DNA from: Nitrospirillum viridazoti CBAmc
GTDB lineage: Bacteria > Pseudomonadota > Alphaproteobacteria > Azospirillales > Azospirillaceae
Assembly: GCF_000730165.1 (NCBI RefSeq)
Contig: NZ_CP022110.1
Location: 1,867,501-1,931,500, forward strand
Length of the DNA: 64,000 bases
Reading direction: 5' to 3'
Positions within the stretch are counted from its first letter, which is position 1. Each line of letters starts with the position of its first letter. Shown in pieces: positions 34,026 through 42,931 of this stretch. The notes under the pieces were generated by a model. It ran no database searches. It had not been told where the DNA came from and worked only from the letters and a program-made list of their open reading frames with translations. The position numbers and the translations under genes were made by a program.

Positions 34026-34404
34026 GGGCGCACCCCAGACCCATCCCCTTATCGCTTCCCTTCTAGTCGGAAAGACCTATTTTCCGGGCCGCGCGTGTCT
34101 CTAGATTCCCAATGGTTTCATGCTTCTGGCCACTATCATCCGGAAGCTTTCGGGAGTACCGCTAACAAGGAGCTGGCGACTGGATATCCTCCCGCCGGCC
34201 GCCGGCCAATGCAGGACGTTGAAAAACGACCTGCCTAATGGAGTAGGCATATACCCTGCCAATCCTTTTTCGCACTTGCAGCAGAGTATCGGATGGTGTC
34301 AGGATCGCGTCAGGCGTTTAGAAATACATTCTCGAACATGCGATTTCAGTGCCTCCGTCACGCTCTGTTAATCGCCCATAAACAATCAACCGCAGGCTGG
34401 AGCC
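34026..34404. other. intergenic region upstream of the capD-like gene
   Basis: These 379 bases have a lower GC content than the neighbours. No convincing gene was seen; a short open frame at 34120-34371 has no supporting features. A GGAAA/TTTTCC inverted repeat lies near 34069-34085. The region presumably carries the promoter of the next gene. Confidence 0.4.
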
Positions 34405-36381
34405 ATGCGTAAACTAAAAGAAATCTTCCGGCTGCCGCTTATTTTTGATCGGCGCTTTCTTGCATACTTTCATGACATTTTGGTTGCCGGGATTTCGTTT
34501 GTTGTTTCGCTGTACCTGAGGGTTGGGGATGGGATTACCCACTATACCCAAGCCCTGGTTCCCGGCGTCGCGCTCTTCACCATCATCGCCGCCGCTGCCT
34601 ACCGCCTGTTCGGCATGAACTCAGGCGTCTGGCGCTACGCCTCGTTGCGCGATCTGATGGCCATCGCCCGCGCCGTCACCACCACCATCCTGGTCTTCCT
34701 GCTGCTGATGTTCCTGGTGACGCGGCTGGACGCCCTGCCCCGCTCCGTCCCGCTGATCAACTGGTTCGTGCTGGTGGTGCTGCTGGGCGGCCCGCGCCTG
34801 CTGTACCGCCTGGCCAAGGACCGCCGCCTGGCCGGCATCCTGGAAAGCAACGCCCGCGACCGCATCCCCGTGCTGTTGGTCGGCGCCGGCGATGAAGCCG
34901 AGATTTTCATCCGCGCCATGGCCACGGATCGCGACGCCGCCTATCGCGTCGTCGGCATCCTGGACGACAAGGGCGGCCGCATCGGCCGCGAGATCCACGG
35001 CGTGAAGGTGCTGGGTCGCCTGGCTGAGCTGTCGTCGGTGGTCGGCGACCTGGCCGCCGGGGGGCAATGCCCGCGCCGCCTGATCCTGACCCGCCCCCGC
35101 GCCCGCCTGTCGGGCACCAGGCTGGGCGCGCTGGTGGAAAAGTGCGAGGCGCTGAATCTGGTGCTGGCCCGCCTGCCCGACCTCACCGACTTCCGCGATG
35201 CCGTGAACGAGGGGCCCATGACCGTGCGCCCCATCGTCATCGAGGACCTGCTGGGCCGCCCCCAGGTGGCCCTGGACAAGGGTGCCATCGACGGCCTGGT
35301 CGCCGGGCGCACCGTGCTGGTCACGGGGGCCGGCGGCACCATCGGTTCCGAACTGACCCGCCAGATCGCGCAGCTGAAGCCGCGCCGCCTGATCCTGCTG
35401 GATCATGGCGAGTTCAACCTCTACTCCATCGAGATGGAGATGCGGGAGAACTGCCCGGACCTGGACTGCCGCGCCGTGCTGGCCAACGTCCGCGACCGCA
35501 ACCGCCTCATGGAAGTCTTCCATGAGGAGAAGCCGGAACTGGTGTTCCACGCCGCCGCCCTGAAGCATGTTCCCATGGTGGAGCTGAACCCGGTCGAAGG
35601 CGTGCTGACCAACGTCATGGGCACGCGCAACGTCGCCGATGCCGCCATCGCCGCCGGCGCGGCCGCCATGGTGCTGATCTCGACGGACAAGGCGGTGCGG
35701 TCCACCAACGTCATGGGCGCCACCAAGCGCATCGCCGAATGCTATTGCCAGGCGCTGGACATCGTGGCGTCAAGCGGCGTCGGCAAGGGCTGGCAAACCC
35801 GCTTCATGACAGTGCGGTTCGGCAACGTGCTGGGCTCCACCGGGTCGGTGGTGCCGCTGTTCAGCCGTCAGCTGCGCGCCGGCGGCCCATTGACCGTCAC
35901 CCACCCCGAGGTCTGCCGCTACTTCATGACCGTGCGCGAGGCGGTGGAGCTGGTGCTGCAGGCCTCCGCCTACGGCATGAACGCCGGGCGGGACGACCGT
36001 GGCCGCATCTTCGTTCTGGACATGGGCCAGCCGGTGAAGATCGTCGACTTGGCCCGCCAAATGATACGCCTGGCCGGCCTGCGCCCGGACAAGGACATCA
36101 AGATCACCTTCACCGGCCTGCGGCCTGGAGAGAAGCTGTACGAAGAGATGTTCGCCGCCGCCGAACCGCCGGAGCAGACCTCGGCCGAAGGCGTGCTGGT
36201 GGCGTCACCCCGCGCGGTGGACCTGGCCATCCTGCGCCGCTCGCTGGATGAGCTGGATGCGGCCTGCGCCACCGCCGACGCCGTCCGCCTGCAGGCCCTG
36301 CTGCACCATATCGTCCCTGACTACAGCCAGCTTGACCCGGTCCCCCTGCCCCCGGAAACCGTGTTGCCACATCAGGCGTAA
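34405..36381 (+). CDS. CapD/WbpM/FlaA1-type nucleotide-sugar 4,6-dehydratase (membrane)
   Basis: A 658-residue polysaccharide biosynthesis protein. Four membrane helices occupy about residues 15-130. A CoA-binding-like Rossmann fold follows (IPVLLVGAGDEAEIFIRAM), then the catalytic SDR domain: TVLVTGAGGTIGSELTRQIA, LLDHGEFNLYSIEMEM, FHAAALKHVPMVELNP and LISTDKAVRSTNVMGATKR. This is the long WbpM-like form acting on UDP-GlcNAc, the first step to dideoxy or acetamido sugars of surface polysaccharide or flagellin glycans. No other glycan genes are adjacent. An 18-bp terminator hairpin follows. Confidence 0.93.
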   Translation: MRKLKEIFRLPLIFDRRFLAYFHDILVAGISFVVSLYLRVGDGITHYTQALVPGVALFTIIAAAAYRLFGMNSGVWRYASLRDLMAIARAVTTTILVFLLLMFLVTRLDALPRSVPLINWFVLVVLLGGPRLLYRLAKDRRLAGILESNARDRIPVLLVGAGDEAEIFIRAMATDRDAAYRVVGILDDKGGRIGREIHGVKVLGRLAELSSVVGDLAAGGQCPRRLILTRPRARLSGTRLGALVEKCEALNLVLARLPDLTDFRDAVNEGPMTVRPIVIEDLLGRPQVALDKGAIDGLVAGRTVLVTGAGGTIGSELTRQIAQLKPRRLILLDHGEFNLYSIEMEMRENCPDLDCRAVLANVRDRNRLMEVFHEEKPELVFHAAALKHVPMVELNPVEGVLTNVMGTRNVADAAIAAGAAAMVLISTDKAVRSTNVMGATKRIAECYCQALDIVASSGVGKGWQTRFMTVRFGNVLGSTGSVVPLFSRQLRAGGPLTVTHPEVCRYFMTVREAVELVLQASAYGMNAGRDDRGRIFVLDMGQPVKIVDLARQMIRLAGLRPDKDIKITFTGLRPGEKLYEEMFAAAEPPEQTSAEGVLVASPRAVDLAILRRSLDELDAACATADAVRLQALLHHIVPDYSQLDPVPLPPETVLPHQA

Positions 36382-36398
36382 CGTTCTGTGGCTTGAAT

Positions 36399-36440
36399 AA
36401 GCAAAAGGCCCGGAACCGCCAAGTTCCGGGCCTTTTGCTT
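36399..36440. terminator. 18-bp perfect terminator hairpin after capD-like gene
   Basis: AAGCAAAAGGCCCGGAAC pairs exactly with GTTCCGGGCCTTTTGCTT around CGCCAA. The A- and T-rich stem ends allow function on both strands. Confidence 0.85.
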
Positions 36441-36470
36441 TGGCTGAACACAAATCGGTGGCAGGCCGCC

Positions 36471-36496
36471 ATAGGCCCTGACCGGGGCCGCCGGAG
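36471..36496 (+). repeat. dispersed composite repeat, partial copy D
   Basis: ATAGGCCCTGACCGGGGCCG followed by CCGGAG matches the first part of copy A; the rest of the element is missing. It follows the terminator of the capD-like gene in the same orientation. Confidence 0.45.
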
Positions 36497-36528
36497 CCTG
36501 AAGGAACGACGTCCCTGGGGGAACGACG

Positions 36529-37137
36529 TCAGGGCACCCGGGCGAAACGCACCGGCGCATCCGACCAATCCACCAGGACGATGGCATAAGGGCTGGTCAG
36601 GCTGCCTGTGGCGGTGTTGCGCGAAGACTGGTCGAACTCGTGATATTCGACCACCAGGCGGTCGCGCATGCCATCCCGATGTTCCACGCGGGTGTTGACC
36701 ACCTCCACCCCCGCGCCGGATGAGTTGCGGGACCCGAGGAAAACACCCAGCGCCATCAGCCGTTCCGGCAGGGCGCCCGGGACACGCATCCCCACCAGGT
36801 CCCACAGGGACTGCCATTCGGCGGCGTTGCGGGCCACCAGGTACGTCGTGCTTTGCGCCCGGCTCAGCCCGCCGTGCCATTCGCCGCGCCCAACAAGGCT
36901 GGGGGATACAGCGGGCGGCAGGGCGTTGTCATCTGGTGGCGGCTCGCCTCCCAACCACGCCAAGCTGCCGGAGCAGCCTGTCAAGGCGGCGCCCATGCCC
37001 AGAGCGAGCCCCAGCGCGGCCATGCGGCGCGCCGGCCCCGCACGACGGCCATGACGTCCATCCCCCGCCCGGCTGTCACAGCGGGCGGAAGCCGCGACCC
37101 GGGACCCCTCCCGGCGGATGGGCCAGGGCCGGATCAT
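36529..37137 (-). CDS. putative lipoprotein with PrcB-like C-terminal domain
   Basis: A protein of 202 residues if read from ATG 37137, which overlaps the stop of the upstream peptidase gene as ATGA. Alternatively it has 164 residues from ATG 37023, which starts a normal lipoprotein signal (MAALGLALGMGAALTGC). The mature part, with RNAAEWQSLWDLVG, LGVFLGSRNSSGAGVEVVN and SPYAIVLVDW, resembles the C-terminal domain of PrcB-like proteins. The function is unknown. The coupling suggests co-expression with the M20 hydrolase. Confidence 0.6.
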   Translation of the reverse strand: MIRPWPIRREGSRVAASARCDSRAGDGRHGRRAGPARRMAALGLALGMGAALTGCSGSLAWLGGEPPPDDNALPPAVSPSLVGRGEWHGGLSRAQSTTYLVARNAAEWQSLWDLVGMRVPGALPERLMALGVFLGSRNSSGAGVEVVNTRVEHRDGMRDRLVVEYHEFDQSSRNTATGSLTSPYAIVLVDWSDAPVRFARVP

Positions 37138-38312
37138 GCCACCCGGGGCAGAACGGTTTCCACCAGGGTCGCCCAGTAGCTGGCGCCCATCGGCAGAACG
37201 TCGTCGTTGAAGTCATAGCGCGGGTTGTGCAGGGAGCAGCCCAGCGCGCTGCCGCCCTGGCCCAGCCAGACATAGGAGCCGGGGCGAGCGTTCAACATGT
37301 AGGCGAAGTCTTCCGCCCCCATGCTGGGCCCCATGTCGCCCAGCACGTTCTCCGCCCCCGCGATCTTGGCGGCCACGGCGGCGGCGATGACCGTAGGCTC
37401 GGCGTGGTTGATGGTAGGCGGATAGCCCAGGTGATAAACCAGCTCACCCGTGGCGCCGAACACCGGGGGCAGGGTCCGCACCAGATTTCGCAAGCCATCT
37501 TCCAACTGCTGGCGAATCTCGGGCGTCAGCGCGCGAACGGTGCCGGCCAGCCTGACCTCGTTGGGGATGATGTTGAAGGCCGTGCCGGCATGGATGCGGG
37601 TGATGCTGACCACGCCGCATTCCACGGGCGAGAGGCCACGGCTGACCAGGGTCTGCGCGGCCACCACCAGCTGGGCCGCGACCACCACCGGGTCCACCCC
37701 CAGGTGCGGCTGGGCGGCATGGCCGCCGCGCCCCTGGATGGTGATCTCGAACCGGTCGGCACCGGCCATGACCGGCCCGGGGCGCACGCCCATCTTGCCT
37801 GGTGGCAGTTCCGGCCAATTGTGCATGCCGAAGACCATGTCGCAGGGGAACTGGTCGAACAGCCCTTCCTCCACCATGCGCTTGCCGCCGCCGGCCCCTT
37901 CCTCGGCCGGCTGGAAGATGAAGTTCACGGTGCCGGAGAAGTTGCGGGTCTCGGCGAGATAGCGGGCGGCGCCCAGCAGCATGGTGGTGTGGCCGTCATG
38001 GCCACAGGCGTGCATCTTGCCCGCCACCTTGGAGGCGTGGGCGAAGGTGTTCTCCTCCTGCATGGGCAGGGCGTCCATATCGGCGCGCAGGCCGATGGTC
38101 TTGCCGGTGTCCCGTCCCTCCCCCTGCAGCACGCCCACCACGCCCGTGCCGGCCAGGCCGCGGTGCACCTCGATCCCGAACTCGCTCAGCTTCCCGGCCA
38201 CGAAGGCGGAGGTCTGCGTCTCTTCGAACGCCACCTCGGGGTTTTCGTGGATGTGATGCCGCCATGCCGTCATGTCGGCGTGGAAATCGGCGATGCGGTT
38301 CTGAATGGCCAT
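37134..38312 (-). CDS. M20-family amidohydrolase (hippurate hydrolase-like)
   Basis: A 392-residue metallo-amidohydrolase of the M20D group. RHHIHENPEVAFEE, LRADMDALPM, HACGHDGHTTMLLGAA (metal-binding Cys/His), FQPAEEGAGGGKRMVEEG and MGAEDFAYML are all in place, along with the dimerisation domain segment GRGGHAAQPHLGVDPV. Members hydrolyse N-acyl amino acids; the exact substrate is unknown. The ATG at 38312 starts MAIQNRI. The gene ends in an ATGA overlap with the lipoprotein gene. Confidence 0.93.
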   Translation of the reverse strand: MAIQNRIADFHADMTAWRHHIHENPEVAFEETQTSAFVAGKLSEFGIEVHRGLAGTGVVGVLQGEGRDTGKTIGLRADMDALPMQEENTFAHASKVAGKMHACGHDGHTTMLLGAARYLAETRNFSGTVNFIFQPAEEGAGGGKRMVEEGLFDQFPCDMVFGMHNWPELPPGKMGVRPGPVMAGADRFEITIQGRGGHAAQPHLGVDPVVVAAQLVVAAQTLVSRGLSPVECGVVSITRIHAGTAFNIIPNEVRLAGTVRALTPEIRQQLEDGLRNLVRTLPPVFGATGELVYHLGYPPTINHAEPTVIAAAVAAKIAGAENVLGDMGPSMGAEDFAYMLNARPGSYVWLGQGGSALGCSLHNPRYDFNDDVLPMGASYWATLVETVLPRVA

Positions 38313-38547
38313 AACGGAATCTCAAGGGCACGCGAAGGCGAGGCGCACGACGGAAAACGGGGGCGATTGGCATTCCCAACCGGGATGGTGCCAACCACAC
38401 GGGTTCGACCACTGCATCATAGCCACGGCCAGGGGGGAACCGCCAGGGGCTTCACCCGCCCGATAGGCGGCCCCCGACCGTGCGGGCCGCCTCAACGGCG
38501 CCCGCGGCCTAGGGGAAGACCAACCCCGCACCGGCGCCTGTGCGGTT

Positions 38548-39867
38548 TTATCGCGCCGCCTCCAGCGGCAGGTGCAGGATGACCTTGAGGCCGCCCTCCA
38601 CCCGGTTCTCCAGCCGGATTTCACCGCCGTGGGCACGCACCACGTCGTTGGCGACCGACAGGCCCAGGCCCGTCCCGCCGGTGTCGCGGGAGCGTGAGGC
38701 CTCCAGCCTGTAGAAGGGACGGAAGACGTTGTCCCACTCCGCCTCCGGTATGCCCGGCCCCTGATCGGTGACGGAGACGGCCACCGTCTCACCCTGCACG
38801 GCCACGGCCACGTCGGCGCTGACACCATATTTCAGGGCGTTTTCCACCACGTTGGTGAAGGCGCGTTTCAGCGCCGTGCGCCGCCCGACCACGCGCACCG
38901 GCCCCGGCGCCGGGCTGAAGCCCACGGGCTTGCCGGCGTCACGATAATCCTCGGCCGCGCGGGACAGCAGCAGGTTGAGGTCCAGGGGCTCCAGCGTTTC
39001 CTGCGCCGCCTCGTCCCGGGCGAAAGCCAGCGTGGCGCCGATCATCGACTCCATCTCGCCCAGATCCTCCAGCATCTTTTCGCGCACGCCGTCATCGTCC
39101 ACGAACTCGGCGCGCAGTCGCATGCGGGTCAGCGGCGTGCGCAGGTCGTGCGACACGGCGGCCAGCATGCGCGTGCGATCCTCCACGAAGGCGCGCAGCC
39201 GGCGCTGCATCTTGTTGAAGGCGGCGGCGGCCAAACGCACCTCGCGCGGGCCGGTCTCATCCAGCGAGGGGGCGTTCATGTCCACGCCCAGCCGGTCGGC
39301 GGCGGCGGCGAAGCGGCGCAACGGCCGGGTGGTGAAACCAAGCACCCAGGCGGACAGCAGGATGGCCACGGCGGCGCTGCCGGCCAGCGAGGCCAGGAAG
39401 CCCGGTTCCGATAGGGCATCGGCCCCGGCCATGGGAATGTGCACGTTCAGCCAGCTGCCATCGGCCAGCTGGTGACTGGCCATGACGTACTTGGGCTCCG
39501 GCGGGGGGGTGGTGATGGTGCCGAAGGGCGGCAGGGCGATCATGTCGGTGTGATGGGGCCCAGGAGGGTTCACCTTGGGCTTCTCATACACGTCCAGCGA
39601 CACGTCCTGGGTGGTGCCGGCGACGTTGACCTTGAAATTGCCGTCGCGCAGACCCGCCAGCATCTTGTCACGGATGTCGGCCGGCTGGTGGTCCACCACA
39701 CCGGCGATGCTGGCCAGGCAGCCGGCCAGCTGCCCGCTCTGCGCCGCGGCCACGGCTTCGGCCCGGTCGGTGCGGTAAAGCCCCAGCGCGATGGCCTGGC
39801 TCAGCAGGATGCCGCCGACCAGCACGGCGAAGATGGAATACGACATGCGGTCGGTGACGGCCCTCAT
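38548..39867 (-). CDS. sensor histidine kinase, EnvZ/OmpR-pair type
   Basis: A 439-residue membrane kinase. The first helix spans about residues 10-30. A periplasmic loop of about 130 residues has a Pro-rich stretch (PPGPHHTDMIALPPF, TTPPPEPKY). The second helix lies near 158-178, followed by HAMP. The phospho-acceptor is His240 in LAAVSHDLRTPLTRMRLRAEF. The ATPase domain has NVVENALKYG, DQGPGIPEAEW and GTGLGLSVANDVVRAHGG. It overlaps the response regulator gene by ATGA. The likely target gene is divergently transcribed and encodes a PepSY-like protein. Confidence 0.94.
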   Translation of the reverse strand: MRAVTDRMSYSIFAVLVGGILLSQAIALGLYRTDRAEAVAAAQSGQLAGCLASIAGVVDHQPADIRDKMLAGLRDGNFKVNVAGTTQDVSLDVYEKPKVNPPGPHHTDMIALPPFGTITTPPPEPKYVMASHQLADGSWLNVHIPMAGADALSEPGFLASLAGSAAVAILLSAWVLGFTTRPLRRFAAAADRLGVDMNAPSLDETGPREVRLAAAAFNKMQRRLRAFVEDRTRMLAAVSHDLRTPLTRMRLRAEFVDDDGVREKMLEDLGEMESMIGATLAFARDEAAQETLEPLDLNLLLSRAAEDYRDAGKPVGFSPAPGPVRVVGRRTALKRAFTNVVENALKYGVSADVAVAVQGETVAVSVTDQGPGIPEAEWDNVFRPFYRLEASRSRDTGGTGLGLSVANDVVRAHGGEIRLENRVEGGLKVILHLPLEAAR

Positions 39868-40580
39868 GGCGTGCCGACCTCGGCGGAGAAGATATAGCCG
39901 CCGGATCGCACCGTCTTGATGATGGCGGGGTCGGCGGGGTCGGTCTCGATCTTGCGGCGCAGGCGGCTGATCTGCACGTCGATGGACCGGTCGAAGGGGC
40001 CGGCGGCGCGGCCGCGGGTGATTTCCAGCAGGTCGTCGCGGGACAGCACGCGGCGCGGCCGCTGTACCAGGGCCAGCAGCAGCTCATACTCCCCGGCGGT
40101 CAGCGCGATCTCCTCGCCCGAGGCGGCGCTGAGGCGGCGCTGGGCCGGGTCCAGCATATAGCCGGCGAAGCTGAAGGCACCCGCCGCCGGGCTGCCGCCC
40201 ACGTTGGCCGACTGCGACCGGCGCAGCACCGCCTTGATGCGGGCTACCAGCTCGCGGGGATTGAAGGGCTTGGGCAGGTAGTCGTCGGCCCCTATCTCCA
40301 GGCCCAGGATGCGGTCGGCGTCCTCGCCCATGGCCGACAGCATGACCACCGGCGGGCCGGATTCCGCGCGGATGGCGCGGCAGAGGGCCAGGCCATCCTC
40401 GCCGGGCAGCATCAGGTCCAGGACGATCAGGTCGATGTTCCGGTCAGCCAGGAACTTGCGCATCTCCTGTCCGTCGCGAGCGGCGGTGACGCGGTAGCCG
40501 TGGCGGGTCAGGTAGCGGGTCAGCAGATCGCGGATTTCCCGATCGTCGTCGACCACCAGCAGATGAATGTTCTCAGACAT
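39864..40580 (-). CDS. OmpR-family response regulator
   Basis: A 238-residue regulator. The receiver domain has the acidic pair in LLVVDDDREIR, the phospho-acceptor Asp55 in LIVLDLMLPGEDG and the conserved Lys in DDYLPKPFNPREL. The winged-helix output domain includes LTAGEYELLLALVQRPRRVLSRDDLL and RSIDVQISRLRRKIE. The ATG at 40580 is preferred because GGGACGAGAG precedes it; ATG 40592 is possible. A TGTAA direct repeat with an 11-bp period lies 124 bases upstream, a plausible binding site. Confidence 0.94.
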   Translation of the reverse strand: MSENIHLLVVDDDREIRDLLTRYLTRHGYRVTAARDGQEMRKFLADRNIDLIVLDLMLPGEDGLALCRAIRAESGPPVVMLSAMGEDADRILGLEIGADDYLPKPFNPRELVARIKAVLRRSQSANVGGSPAAGAFSFAGYMLDPAQRRLSAASGEEIALTAGEYELLLALVQRPRRVLSRDDLLEITRGRAAGPFDRSIDVQISRLRRKIETDPADPAIIKTVRSGGYIFSAEVGTP

Positions 40581-40703
40581 CTCTCGTCCCATATGCGGGC
40601 CCGGATCCGCGCCGCCGGGCGATGCCACGGAGGCGATTCCCAAAGGGCGTATCCAAGCATGGACAACTGTACCGGCAATCCCCGCCGCGTCCGACGGGGA
40701 TGT

Positions 40704-40719
40704 TGTAACGACACTGTAA
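40704..40719. promoter_or_regulatory. direct repeat TGTAA with 11-bp period, candidate OmpR-family box
   Basis: TGTAA at 40704-40708 and again at 40715-40719 are one helical turn apart, the usual geometry of OmpR/PhoB-family binding sites. It lies in the 322-base gap between the divergent response regulator and PepSY-like genes. Confidence 0.45.
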
Positions 40720-40902
40720 ATGCCCGCAAGGCCGGTTACGCACTGTTTCATTCGACCGGCCCGGCGGAAATCTCGGCGAAACAGGGCCATGGTCAGATGG
40801 GACCGTCAACGAAAACAGGAAAGCCTGAGGCCCCCGGGGGACCAAACTTCAGCCAAACCCACCCGGCGGCCCGCCAAAAGCCCCCACCCGAGGAGAACCA
40901 CC

Positions 40903-41169
40903 ATGAACCGTTTCGCCGCCCTGATGACCGCCACCGCCCTGCTGGTGGGCGCCGCCGCCCCGGCCTTCGCCGACGACGCCATGGTCAGCAGCTCTGACGC
41001 CCGCAAGGCCGTCCAAGCCTATCTGCAGACCCACGACAAGGCCAACCTGCGTGTCGGCAGCGCCACCCGCAAGGACGAGTATTACAACGTCCCCGTCGTC
41101 ACCGCCGAGGGCATCCCCGTGAAGTCCTTCCGCGTCGACGCCACCAGCGGCAAGGTCCTGGACCGCTAA
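40903..41169 (+). CDS. small secreted PepSY-like protein
   Basis: An 88-residue protein with a signal peptide (MTATALLVGAAAPAFA, cleavage before DD). The mature 65 residues, including SSDARKAVQAYLQTH, YNVPVVTAEGIPVKSFRVDATSGKVLDR, fit a short PepSY-type fold. AGGAGA lies 6 bases before ATG 40903. Such proteins often sit beside OmpR/EnvZ-type pairs and are controlled by them, as the divergent arrangement suggests here. The molecular role is unknown. Confidence 0.75.
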   Translation: MNRFAALMTATALLVGAAAPAFADDAMVSSSDARKAVQAYLQTHDKANLRVGSATRKDEYYNVPVVTAEGIPVKSFRVDATSGKVLDR

Positions 41170-41407
41170 CCCTTCCCCTTTCGCGGAGCCCCCACGGGGG
41201 ACGCGGGCCGCCCGGCGGCCCCTCCGCACCGATGCGAGACCGGTGGTGGTGGCGCCCCTTCCCCACCGCCGGTTCGAAACGGGATGGCCTGATGGTCGTG
41301 TGGCCATCCCCGATCGCACCCGGCGGACGGCGAGCGCATAGCGCCGTCCGCCGGTTCCCCTCCGGCGATAGTTCCGGTCCCCCTGCCTCCCCCTTCGGAG
41401 ACGCCCC

Positions 41408-42931
41408 ATGAAAAGCCGACGCGGGCCCCTGCTCACGCTGACGGACGGCGGTGAAGGCGGCTCCCTGCAACAGCGCCTGTTCGACCGCCTGCGCCATGCC
41501 ATCGCCACCGGCGTGGTGGCGCCCGGCGAGCGCCTGCCCTCCACCCGTACCCTGGCCCGCGACATGGGCTTGTCGCGCAACACCGCCGTGGCCGCCATCG
41601 AGCGCCTGACGGCCGAAGGCTACCTGGAATCCCGCGTGGGCTCGGGCACCTTCGTGGTGGAAAACCTGCCCCCCGATTACGCCCCGGCGGAGGTTCGCGC
41701 CCCGTCGCCGCGCGCCCAGGGCCCGGCACCGGTGGAAACGGCCCTGCCGTCGCCCACCCTGCCTTTCCGCCCCGGCATCGCCGCCGGTGACCAGCTGGAC
41801 ATCGAGGCCTGGCGCCGGGTGCTCAGCCGTTCCTGGCGCAGCCTGTCGGCCCGCGCGCTGGAGCGGGACAGCGCGCCCGGCTGGCGCCCCCTGCGCGTGG
41901 CGCTGGCCAGCTTCCTGGAGGCCAGCCGCGGCCTGCGCTGCCATCCCGACCAGATCCTGATCCTGCCCGGGCGCGCCGCTGCCCTGGACCTGGCCGTGGG
42001 CCTGGCCGCCAGCCCGGGCGACCGGGTGTGGACGGAGGACCCGGGCTGCCCGCTGACGCAGGCGCTGGTGCGCCGCCTGGGCATGACGCCCGTGCCCGTT
42101 CCGGCCGATGCCGACGGGCTGGATCCCGCCAAGGGCGTGGCCCTGGCGCCCGACGCCCGGCTGGCCGTGGTCACCGCCAACTGCCAGATGCCGCTGGGCA
42201 CGGTCATGAGCCTGGAACGCCGCCAAGCCCTGCTGGACTGGGCCGCGCGCGCCGACGCCCATGTGATCGAGGATGACGGCGACGGCGGCTTCACCTTCGA
42301 AACCCGCCCGCCGGCCACCCTCATGAGCCTTGACCGCGTGGGGGACCGAGCCGCCCAGCGGAACGGCCGCGTCCTGCACGTCGGCGGGTTCGAGCGCATC
42401 CTTTATCCCGGCCTGCGCATCGCCTACCTGGTGGTGCCGGAACACCTGCTGGAGCGGGCGCTGGAGATGCGCGCCCTCTTCGAGTTGCACGCCCCCGTGG
42501 TGGAGCAGAGCGCGCTGGCGGAGTTCATCGACGAAGGGCACCTCGCCTCCCACCTGCGCCGCTCTCGCCTGACCTACCAGGAACGGCGCGAGACGCTGAT
42601 CGACGCCGCCCGTCGCCTGTGGGCGGGCGCGCTGACCCTGACGCCGGCGGCGGCCGGGCTGCAGATGGCGGCCAAGCTGGCAGATGGCCTGACACTGAAG
42701 ACGGTGCCGGGCATTTCCCCCACCCTGGCCCCCGACATGGCGCTGCGTCAGGCGGCGCGCGCCCGGTCCATCGACGTGACGCCGCTCAGCAGCTTCCACG
42801 CCAGCCGGGGCGGTACCCAGGGCCTGGTGCTGGGCTACGCCGCCTTCCCCCCACCCCTGATCCTGAGGGCGGCGCAGCGCCTGGCCGAGACGTTGGAGGC
42901 GCATGCCGGTGGTACCGCCTGCGCCTATTGA
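41408..42931 (+). CDS. MocR-family regulator (GntR domain + aminotransferase-like domain) lacking the PLP lysine
   Basis: A 507-residue MocR protein. The N-terminal GntR winged helix (SLQQRLFDRLRHAIATGVVAPGERLPSTRTLARDMGLSRNTA) is intact. The aminotransferase fold I domain has lost key PLP residues. The usual G-T-F-S-K motif reads GGFER (326-330), so Arg330 replaces the Schiff-base lysine. The usual E-D-D-Y-D reads EDDGD (288-292), and the usual S-H-Q reads NCQ near 258-260. GGAG lies 8 bases before ATG 41408. It may sense a ligand other than PLP. It is followed by hemA 353 bases later, with no obvious link. Confidence 0.88.
   Translation: MKSRRGPLLTLTDGGEGGSLQQRLFDRLRHAIATGVVAPGERLPSTRTLARDMGLSRNTAVAAIERLTAEGYLESRVGSGTFVVENLPPDYAPAEVRAPSPRAQGPAPVETALPSPTLPFRPGIAAGDQLDIEAWRRVLSRSWRSLSARALERDSAPGWRPLRVALASFLEASRGLRCHPDQILILPGRAAALDLAVGLAASPGDRVWTEDPGCPLTQALVRRLGMTPVPVPADADGLDPAKGVALAPDARLAVVTANCQMPLGTVMSLERRQALLDWAARADAHVIEDDGDGGFTFETRPPATLMSLDRVGDRAAQRNGRVLHVGGFERILYPGLRIAYLVVPEHLLERALEMRALFELHAPVVEQSALAEFIDEGHLASHLRRSRLTYQERRETLIDAARRLWAGALTLTPAAAGLQMAAKLADGLTLKTVPGISPTLAPDMALRQAARARSIDVTPLSSFHASRGGTQGLVLGYAAFPPPLILRAAQRLAETLEAHAGGTACAY

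Noticed and set aside
34120-34371. Short open frame in the gap before the capD-like gene
   Set aside because: It has no ribosome-binding site, no recognisable motif and lies in promoter-like, lower-GC sequence.
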